DNA from: CAVQCX01 sp963775335
GTDB taxonomy: Bacteria; Pseudomonadota; Gammaproteobacteria; Chromatiales; Chromatiaceae
DNA length: 64,000 nucleotides
Assembly: GCA_963775335.1 (NCBI GenBank)
Contig: CAVZIJ010000002.1
Location: forward strand, 1,240,001 to 1,304,000
Direction of reading: 5' to 3'
The translations under genes were made by a program, and so were the position numbers. The notes under the pieces are model-generated. The model did not search any database and had not been told where the DNA came from. It saw nothing but the letters and a program-made list of their open reading frames with translations. Of the stretch, positions 57,602 through 64,000 are shown piece by piece (the stretch's first letter is position 1; each line of letters opens with the position of its first letter).

Positions 57602-58354
57602 ATGCCGATCCTTCAGGACCATTTCGTCATCCCCCGGCCCTGCCCCATGCGCGTTCCGTTCAGCCAGCTGCCCGGCGCCCACGAGCGCCATTACCGCAGA
57701 AAGCTAGCCAACCCACTCTTCCCCGATGGCCCGGGCGCTGTCGACGACGACGCCTTGCTCGAGGTCCAGCGGCTGGACCACGAAGCGCTGGTGGCCTTCA
57801 TCGCGGACCTGCGGCGGCTTATCGCGGAGGCGGTGGATCTGCCACCCACCGCCGAGAGCGATCAGGTGCTCTCGCTCAAAGAGCGGTTGGATAAGGCCTA
57901 CGAGACCGCCTGCGGGCTCGCCGATGAGCAGGAGCGCAACAAGGCGGCGATTCGCCGCCTGCTCGAGGTCATGATGAGGGCGGTACGAAAAGGGGCGAGC
58001 GGCGACCCCCGCGCTGAGGCCGAGCTCGAGCAGGAGACCCAGGCCCGGGACTTGCACTACAGGCTCCTGGAGCACCCGCTCGTAGCGGATCTGCTGGCTC
58101 CCGAGTCTCCCATCGGGCCCGACGAGCTGGCCCCCACCCTGCTCAGCGCCGAGCCGGAGGGTCTCGAGGCCGCCCTCGATCTGTTCGACACCGGGCAGCT
58201 CGCGCTCATCGTCGCGCAATCCCGAGACCTGCTGAGCCGGTCAGATCCTGGCGGCGGGCTTCTGGCCGAAGCCCGGGATCGCCTGGCGCGCCTCGAGGCG
58301 CGTCTCGCGGACTGCGCCGGGCAGCCCTTGCCAGGCGGATACGAAGGGCATTGA
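57602..58354 (+). CDS. Uncharacterised protein with helical core
   Basis: 250 residues from ATG 57602; a 19-codon Arg-rich extension to 57545 is possible. Features: VPFSQLPGAHERHYRRKLAN near the start, then helices DHEALVAFIADLRRLIAEAV, DEQERNKAAIRRLLEVMMRA and a terminal LAEARDRLARLEARLADCAG. No signal peptide or membrane helix. I do not recognise it. It is followed after 176 bp by the beta-glucan synthase gene on the same strand. Confidence 0.65.
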   Translation: MPILQDHFVIPRPCPMRVPFSQLPGAHERHYRRKLANPLFPDGPGAVDDDALLEVQRLDHEALVAFIADLRRLIAEAVDLPPTAESDQVLSLKERLDKAYETACGLADEQERNKAAIRRLLEVMMRAVRKGASGDPRAEAELEQETQARDLHYRLLEHPLVADLLAPESPIGPDELAPTLLSAEPEGLEAALDLFDTGQLALIVAQSRDLLSRSDPGGGLLAEARDRLARLEARLADCAGQPLPGGYEGH

Positions 58355-58530
58355 GCATGGTCTCCAGACCGGGCTCTGCACACCATCAATGTCTGCTCTC
58401 GGATGACATCGGCCGCCCCGGGGCGCATATCCTTGCCCCCCGGTGCCGAGACCGATCCGACCTCGCGTCCGGGACCGGGCCCGTTCAGCCAAGTCTCTTT
58501 CTTTGCCGATAAGGGCACCGCCGACCCGTC

Positions 58531-61137
58531 ATGACCCGCGCCAACATCATTATTGCCACCGCGATCGCCGCGGTCACCATCGCCATCCTCGCGCTGCTCA
58601 ACCAGCCGGCCGTAGAGCCCGCCTGGCCTTCCCGTATCCAGGGATTTTCTTTTTCGCCTCTGCGCGCGGGTCAAGACGCATCCAAACGCATCTATCCGTC
58701 GGTCGAGCAGATCGATCAGGACCTGCAGCTGCTGGAGGGGCGTTCCAACGCGGTGCGCACCTACACCATGGACGGTACCCTGGCAGAGATCGCCCCGCTA
58801 GCGGCCAAGCACGGGCTCAACGTAGCCCTGGGCGCGTGGATCAGCACCGATCTCGCACGCAACGAAGAGGAGATCAAGAAGCTCGTTCAGGTGGCCGAGG
58901 CTAACCGCAATGTGGTGCGCCTGATCGTGGGCAACGAGGTGCTCTACCGCCACGAGATTCCCAAGGAGCAGTTGATCGCGTATCTCGACCAGGTGCGAAA
59001 AATGACCCGCCGGCCGGTCAGCGCAGCCGAAACCTGGGACATCTGGCTGCGCAACCCGGACCTGGCGGACCACGTCGACTATGTCGCCGCCCATATCCTG
59101 CCGTACTGGGAGGGCATCGACGTGGACGTCGCCGTGGATTTCGCCGTTAACGCGGTCAACGCCCTGAAGCTCGCGTTCCCCAACAAGCCGATCGTCATCA
59201 CGGAGGTAGGCTGGCCGAGCAACGGGCGCACCCGGCAGAACGCCGTGGCTTCGCTGGCCAATGAGGCCACCTTTCTGCGCCGTTTTCTCGCGCGCGCCGA
59301 GCAAGAGGATTACGTGTACTACGTGATGGAGGCCTTCGATCAGCCGTGGAAGCGCATCTCGGAGGGTGCAATCGGTGCGTACTGGGGCGTATGGGACGTG
59401 GATCGGCATCCTAAGTTCAGCTTCGACCAGCCGATCGTCGCCCAGCCCCACTGGAAGTTCTTGGGAGGGGTATCGATCCTGATCGCTGCGATCACGTTCG
59501 CCCTGATGGTGGTGCCGAGCCGGACCCTCCAGCGCCGCGGGCGCAGCTTCCTCGCCCTCATCGCGTATGCGGCCGCCACCGCGGGGGTGTGGATCGTCTA
59601 CGACTACATGAACCAGTACCTGACGGTCAGCGGCGTAATCGTAGGCGTGTTGCTGCTGGTAGGCATGGTCGGCGTCGTCATGGTGCTGCTCGCCGAGGCT
59701 CATGAGTGGGCGGAGGCCCTCTGGGTGACCGAGCGGCGCCGCGAGTTCAAGCCCCACGAGGTCCCGGATGACCAGCTGCCGATGATCTCGGTCCATGTCC
59801 CGGCCTACAACGAGCCGCCGGAGATGCTCAAGCGCACTCTGGACGCGCTCGCGACCTTGGATTATCCGCGCTTTGAAGTGCTGTTGATCGACAACAACAC
59901 CAAGGACCCCGCGATCTGGCAGCCGGTGCAGGCCCATTGTGAGCAGCTGGGCGAGCGCTTCCGGTTCTTCCACGTAGACCCACTTTCGGGATTCAAGGCC
60001 GGAGCCCTGAACTTCGGATTGCGCCATACGGCGCCGGAGGCCGAGATCGTCGCGGTCATCGACAGCGACTACGTGGTCGATCCGCGCTGGCTGCGTCAGC
60101 TGGCACCGCAGTTCGTGCGCCCGGAGGTGGCGATCGTCCAGGCCCCCCAGGACTACAGCGACGGCACGGACAGCGCATTCAAGGCGATGTGCTACAGCGA
60201 GTACGCGGGGTTCTTCTATATCGGGATGATCACGCGCAACGAGCGCAATGCGATCATCCAGCACGGCACCATGACCATGGTCCGTCGCGCGGTGCTCGAG
60301 CAGATCGGAGGCTGGGCCGAATGGTGCATCACGGAGGACGCCGAGCTCGGTCTGCGCGTATTCGAAGAGGGCTATGAGGCGTTGTACGTCTCCCGAAGCT
60401 ACGGCAAGGGCGTCATGCCCGACACCTTCTTGGATTTCAAGAAACAGCGGTTTCGCTGGGCCTACGGCTCGGTTCAGATTCTCCGCCGCCACCTGAGCAA
60501 GCTGATCGGCTGGAAGGGTCGGCTCACGACCGGGCAGCGCTACCATTTCGTAGCCGGCTGGCTGCCCTGGTTCGCCGATGCCTTCAATCTGTTCTTCAAT
60601 CTCTCCGCGGTGGGCTGGTCCGTCGCGATGGTCTGGAATCCCAAGCAGTTCGATCCGCCGCTGATCGGCTTCTCGATCCTGCCAATCGCATTGTTCGCCT
60701 TCAAGACGGCCAAGCTTTTCTACATCTACCGTACCCGGATCGGCGCCTCCACCGCCCAGACGCTTGCCGGCGCCTTCGCGGGCCTGGCACTGGCCCACAC
60801 CATCTCTCGCGCCGTCCTACAAGGAATGGTGACCAAAGGTCTGCCGTTCTTTCGCACCCCCAAGCTCGCCGACCGCCAGGGTTGGCGCAGGGCACTCGCG
60901 GCTGCCCGCGAAGAGTTGGCCCTCCTGCTGGCCCTGCTGTTGTCTGCCTTGGGAGTTGCCCGGGTCCAGGGTACGGACTCGAGCGATCTGCTGCTTTGGG
61001 AGATCGTCCTGCTGCTCCAGTCGATCCCTTATCTAGCGGCGGTGCTGGTGTCCTTCGTCAGCAGCTTCCCGCGGCTGTCGGCACGTCGCATCGGCGTGCG
61101 CGAGATGGAAGGGCCCGTGGACGCGACAGCCCCCTGA
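58531..61137 (+). CDS. GH17-GT2 fusion: beta-glucan synthase (NdvB-like)
   Basis: 868 residues. An N-terminal anchor helix is followed by a GH17 domain (about 35-300) with acid/base E136 in LIVGNEVLYR and nucleophile E225 in VITEVGWPSNG; two membrane helices; a GT2 domain starting VHVPAYNEPP (about 421) with DSD at 511-513, TED at 601-603 and QRFRW at 639-643; then four or more C-terminal helices. GT2 of this type polymerises UDP-glucose through the inner membrane, while GH17 cuts or transglycosylates beta-1,3-glucan. The pairing matches enzymes making (cyclic) periplasmic beta-glucans in Pseudomonas. Confidence 0.9.
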   Translation: MTRANIIIATAIAAVTIAILALLNQPAVEPAWPSRIQGFSFSPLRAGQDASKRIYPSVEQIDQDLQLLEGRSNAVRTYTMDGTLAEIAPLAAKHGLNVALGAWISTDLARNEEEIKKLVQVAEANRNVVRLIVGNEVLYRHEIPKEQLIAYLDQVRKMTRRPVSAAETWDIWLRNPDLADHVDYVAAHILPYWEGIDVDVAVDFAVNAVNALKLAFPNKPIVITEVGWPSNGRTRQNAVASLANEATFLRRFLARAEQEDYVYYVMEAFDQPWKRISEGAIGAYWGVWDVDRHPKFSFDQPIVAQPHWKFLGGVSILIAAITFALMVVPSRTLQRRGRSFLALIAYAAATAGVWIVYDYMNQYLTVSGVIVGVLLLVGMVGVVMVLLAEAHEWAEALWVTERRREFKPHEVPDDQLPMISVHVPAYNEPPEMLKRTLDALATLDYPRFEVLLIDNNTKDPAIWQPVQAHCEQLGERFRFFHVDPLSGFKAGALNFGLRHTAPEAEIVAVIDSDYVVDPRWLRQLAPQFVRPEVAIVQAPQDYSDGTDSAFKAMCYSEYAGFFYIGMITRNERNAIIQHGTMTMVRRAVLEQIGGWAEWCITEDAELGLRVFEEGYEALYVSRSYGKGVMPDTFLDFKKQRFRWAYGSVQILRRHLSKLIGWKGRLTTGQRYHFVAGWLPWFADAFNLFFNLSAVGWSVAMVWNPKQFDPPLIGFSILPIALFAFKTAKLFYIYRTRIGASTAQTLAGAFAGLALAHTISRAVLQGMVTKGLPFFRTPKLADRQGWRRALAAAREELALLLALLLSALGVARVQGTDSSDLLLWEIVLLLQSIPYLAAVLVSFVSSFPRLSARRIGVREMEGPVDATAP

Positions 61138-61177
61138 CCGACCGCTCGTCCGCGAGGCCTTGGTGAGCCCGAGCGGG

Positions 61178-63178
61178 TCAAACCCCGTGTCGAGCCAGCC
61201 ACCCGGACACCTGCCTGTGGAGCTCGGCGCGCTCCTCGGCGGTGAGCCCCCCCGGTGAATACCGATAGCGGTTATGTAGCCGCGCCAGTGACAGCAGCTC
61301 GTCGGGGCTCCACGGAAGATGCGGACTGAGGCTGATCCGGGCGATCCATCGGTGGAGTGGCTCTCCAACGTCCCGTGGCCAACCGGTCTGCTCGACGCGG
61401 CGGGCGACGGCGAAGAACGCCGAATCGGCTCCGGGAAGCGGCAGGCCCCGGGCATTGGTATCGGGGGCCGAGCGCACCTTCGCCCGCTTCCCGCGCAGAA
61501 GCCGCCACGCCAGCCAGGTCACCAGGGGCACCAGCAGCCAGGCGTAGACCGGGATCCGCGTGCTGCCGGGGTCTTCCTGGTGCCATCGCCAGTATAGGAA
61601 CGCGTGCCGAGCCCAGCTGGCCAGGTCGGCCAGGGGACGCAGCACCGAGTCCCGGTTTGAGTCGCGCTGGGCCCAGACCGAGGGGGTGGTGTCGATCGTA
61701 CGCCAGTGCCCTTCCACGAAAGCCAGCGCCCAGGCATGGGCATGTCGGCCGCGCACCCGGTAAGCGCCTTCGAGATAGCTGTACTCCCGGACCGAATACC
61801 CGGTCACATAGCGTGCGGGGATACCCGCCTGGCGCAGCAGCAGGACGGTGGCCGTGGCAAAGTACTCGCAATGTCCGGCCCGGCTATGCAGCAGGAACTG
61901 CTCGAGCGGGCTAACGCCGGGGGGCGGCGGAGCAAGGGTCAGTGAGTAACCGAAGTTGTCCCGGAAGAGCTCCTCGATCCGCACGATCTTGCCCACCGGC
62001 GTCAGGTTGCGGGTGCCGAGCTGCTCCAGAATCTGCGCCATGACCGGCCGATCGCCCGGAGGCACATCGAGGTCCGAGCGGCCCGGCGGTGCCTGCGTGA
62101 CGATGTTGGGATCGCGGTACAGCCGGAACGTCACCAAGGGCGGGCCGTCCTTTACCTTGAGGGTGCCCAGACCGTTGCGCCAGAGCTCGGGCACCGGCAA
62201 GCGGTCGATCAGGTAGGTGCCCAGGGCATGGAGGATCAGGCCTTCCCCTTTGGGATTGAGCTCCTCGGATATCTCGATCCAGGTCCCCCTGGGACCAGGT
62301 CCTTGCGCCGTCAATGGCCAACGGGCCTCGTTATCGGCACTCGGGCGGACCTGAGTGAGCTTGGCCCGGTCGGCGTACCAGAATCCGCGGTTGTAGATAT
62401 CATAGACGGCGTCTTCCAGCAGCAGCCCCTCTCCGCTGGTGTCTCGCGTGCGCACCCGGAACAGAATCTGGCCGGATTGCTTGAGCTTGCCGACATCGCC
62501 GATTGCCGTGTAGGTGTGGTAAGGATCGTGCAGCGACCTCCGGTAATCGCGATACCAGCTCACGAACATGCCCTGCAGCGCGCGGCTGACCGCCTGAACG
62601 CCGAGATTTCCCGCCAAGCTCAGCCCCCCCGCTACCAGGATCAGGCCCGCGCAGAGCGCGGCGCGGAACCTTGGCGAACGATTCAGCCAGAGCAGCCACG
62701 CGAACAGCGCCAGGGCGGCCGGCCAAAAGAACGGGCGCGCAGCGGGCATCGCCCCCGCCGACACCAGGAGCAGCCCGAGATAGGGCGCGCGAACGTCGAT
62801 GTCTTCGTAAGCCTTGCCGACGCCGTTGCGCTGAAGGCGGCGCAGACTCAGGAACAGCGAGCTCAGAGGCATCCTCTGGCGCACGCTGTAGCCTTGGGCG
62901 AGAACCAAGGGCAGAAAGAACACGGGGAGCCAGACGAGCAGGGGCCGCAAGTCGCTCAAGGAGCGGTTCCGAATGCCCAGGTAGATGAGACTGGCGATCA
63001 GGGCGAGCGTGGTGAAATCGGTGATCCGGTCGAGCTCCCGAGGTCCCAGCTCCCAGCGTTGGCGAATCGACCAGGGGGACTCGAGCACCGGGGCCAGCAG
63101 CAACCCTGCGATCCAATAACCGCTTTGCCATCCCCAGAACAGGGCGGCGCAGCCGAGCAGAAAACGCCCGATCTTCAT
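61178..63178 (-). CDS. Membrane-bound transglutaminase-like protein (TgpA family)
   Basis: 666 residues. About six N-terminal membrane helices (for example LLVWLPVFFLPLVLAQGYSV), a periplasmic transglutaminase core with Cys near 436 in SRAGHCEYFATATVLLLRQA, His near 479 in RHAHAWALAF and Asp near 496 in TIDTTPSVWA, one further helix (YAWLLVPLVTWLAWRLL) and a C-terminal DUF4129-like tail. The ATG overlaps the DUF58 stop (ATGA). TgpA and DUF58 proteins usually come with a MoxR ATPase, expected just outside the window. Confidence 0.93.
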   Translation of the reverse strand: MKIGRFLLGCAALFWGWQSGYWIAGLLLAPVLESPWSIRQRWELGPRELDRITDFTTLALIASLIYLGIRNRSLSDLRPLLVWLPVFFLPLVLAQGYSVRQRMPLSSLFLSLRRLQRNGVGKAYEDIDVRAPYLGLLLVSAGAMPAARPFFWPAALALFAWLLWLNRSPRFRAALCAGLILVAGGLSLAGNLGVQAVSRALQGMFVSWYRDYRRSLHDPYHTYTAIGDVGKLKQSGQILFRVRTRDTSGEGLLLEDAVYDIYNRGFWYADRAKLTQVRPSADNEARWPLTAQGPGPRGTWIEISEELNPKGEGLILHALGTYLIDRLPVPELWRNGLGTLKVKDGPPLVTFRLYRDPNIVTQAPPGRSDLDVPPGDRPVMAQILEQLGTRNLTPVGKIVRIEELFRDNFGYSLTLAPPPPGVSPLEQFLLHSRAGHCEYFATATVLLLRQAGIPARYVTGYSVREYSYLEGAYRVRGRHAHAWALAFVEGHWRTIDTTPSVWAQRDSNRDSVLRPLADLASWARHAFLYWRWHQEDPGSTRIPVYAWLLVPLVTWLAWRLLRGKRAKVRSAPDTNARGLPLPGADSAFFAVARRVEQTGWPRDVGEPLHRWIARISLSPHLPWSPDELLSLARLHNRYRYSPGGLTAEERAELHRQVSGWLARHGV

Positions 63179-64000
63179 GGCTTCGGAAACCGGGTGCTGA
63201 GCTCGCCGACCCGAATGGGGTGGAAGCGGCGGGGCTCATCGGCCATCGGGCCAGCGGCCGGCAGCCCGCCGCCATCGACGAGCGTATACACCTCCACGGC
63301 GAGCCCGAGCCCGCGCAGCCATCCGACGAGCCCCTGGCGCTCGCTGTCCCAACCGAGCAGGATGCAGACGCAGCCGCTCAGCAGGCCCACGCGCTGGCTG
63401 AGCAACGCCCTCAGCGCCGAGAAGGGCCGGCCGTGGGTCGGGGACAGGGATGCGAGCGTCTCCAGGAGCTGAGCATCCCCCTGACGCCCCCGGTCGGCCG
63501 TGACGCTGTAGCTACCTTCCCCCACGAAGATCAGGTCCAGCAGGACATCGCGACTCGGCATCCGCGTGACCAGCGAGGCGGCGACCGAAATGGCGTCCTC
63601 GAACGCTGCGGCCTGCGCGGGTGTCGCGAAGGTGTCTAGCACCAGGGCATGGCGTACGAAGTATTCCTCCTGAAATTCCTTGACCACCGGATGGCCGGTC
63701 TTGGCCCAGCTGCGCCAATGGATACGCCGTAGCGGGTCGCCCGGTCGGTAGTCGCGCAGGGCGTGAAATTCTTCGGCGTCGCCGACCGTGGAAGCCGGCA
63801 TCAGGCCACCGCGCTGGTAGTGACGCTGGCCGGGAAGCTCTGGCACCGGAATCGGGTACCGACGGGGCAGGACCAGCAGGGTCGCGGCCAAGGGAAGCTC
63901 GCGCACGGCCCTGGTCAGACCCAAGGGGTCTGTCCGCCACAGGCTCAGCGCAGGCAGTCGAATGTGACCCCGGCGCCGGGGGATGAGCTCCATCTCGACC
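63175..64000 (-). CDS. DUF58 domain protein (5' end outside window)
   Basis: The minus frame is open to base 64000 and the start lies beyond, so about 275 C-terminal residues are seen. IPRRRGHIRLPALSLWRTDP is the end of the N-terminal beta region. The DUF58 core follows: EFHALRDYRPGDPLRRIHWR and SWAKTGHPVVKEFQEEYFVR, then a vWA-like fold (HALVLDTFATPAQAAAFEDA). It is upstream of and overlapping the transglutaminase gene. Probably in the MoxR-DUF58-TgpA envelope unit. Confidence 0.9.
   Translation of the reverse strand, partial: VEMELIPRRRGHIRLPALSLWRTDPLGLTRAVRELPLAATLLVLPRRYPIPVPELPGQRHYQRGGLMPASTVGDAEEFHALRDYRPGDPLRRIHWRSWAKTGHPVVKEFQEEYFVRHALVLDTFATPAQAAAFEDAISVAASLVTRMPSRDVLLDLIFVGEGSYSVTADRGRQGDAQLLETLASLSPTHGRPFSALRALLSQRVGLLSGCVCILLGWDSERQGLVGWLRGLGLAVEVYTLVDGGGLPAAGPMADEPRRFHPIRVGELSTRFPKP

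Overview
This is a GC-rich stretch of a Gram-negative gammaproteobacterial chromosome. Gene content points to a sulfur- and hydrogen-using chemolithotroph of the Chromatiales/Acidiferrobacterales kind: a B-family (ba3-type) cytochrome oxidase with cytochromes c4 and c5, a DsrC-like sulfur-relay homologue, the hydrogenase maturation factor HypF, a lipid A/Kdo cluster (waaA, msbA, lpxL-like), UbiK, ComM and an NtrC/sigma-54-type ammonium operon. The species cannot be named from sequence alone.

Layout. 1-2.5 kb: a VIT/vWA protein (runs off the left edge) and a divergent TetR regulator around three copies of one palindromic operator. 2.5-16.8 kb: an accessory island. Its core is one minus-strand operon, truncated gene - Nmad3 - Nmad2 - hsdM - REP-associated transposase - hsdS - AlbA/Schlafen-type ATPase - 135-aa ORF - hsdR. 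The genes from hsdM to hsdR are all joined by 4-base ATGA/GTGA overlaps. Around it lie toxin-antitoxin modules (hicBA and higBA intact, two others broken), an ORF-less group II intron, a second intron tail and a short MITE-like element. 16.8-19.1 kb: thiC with a damaged-looking TPP riboswitch and an HD-GYP fragment. 19.3-36.3 kb: mostly housekeeping genes (pcm, rhodanese, isochorismatase, hemerythrin, waaA-msbA-lpxL, a DevBCA/MacB-like exporter, LOG family, rep helicase, cytochrome c5, hypF, DsrC-like). 36.6-37.3 kb: three near-identical 179-bp tandem units, each starting with a tRNA 5' half, directly in front of an intact tRNA-Arg(CCG). 37.5-38.5 kb: an ice-binding protein with a PEP-CTERM anchor. 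39.5-45.1 kb: ba3 oxidase operon with cytochrome c4 and a CcoI/CopA-type copper ATPase. 45-51.9 kb: GGDEF-EAL protein, unknown proteins, AI-2E family permease, comM, ubiK. 51.9-54.6 kb: NtrC site and sigma-54 promoter driving torF-glnK-amtB. 54.7-64 kb: speE, small envelope proteins, a GH17-GT2 beta-glucan synthase fusion, a membrane transglutaminase and a DUF58 protein that runs off the right edge.

Two patterns cut across regions. First, the accessory island looks like a dense DNA-modification and restriction locus whose specificity subunit is split at a G7 tract. Second, three unrelated core genes (waaA, the copper ATPase, comM) are each broken by one inserted base at what should be a GACGTC hexamer, always read as GACGTTC on the plus strand. 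If that base is removed, each protein reads through continuously at its expected length, so either the consensus sequence or the genome has a site-specific problem there.
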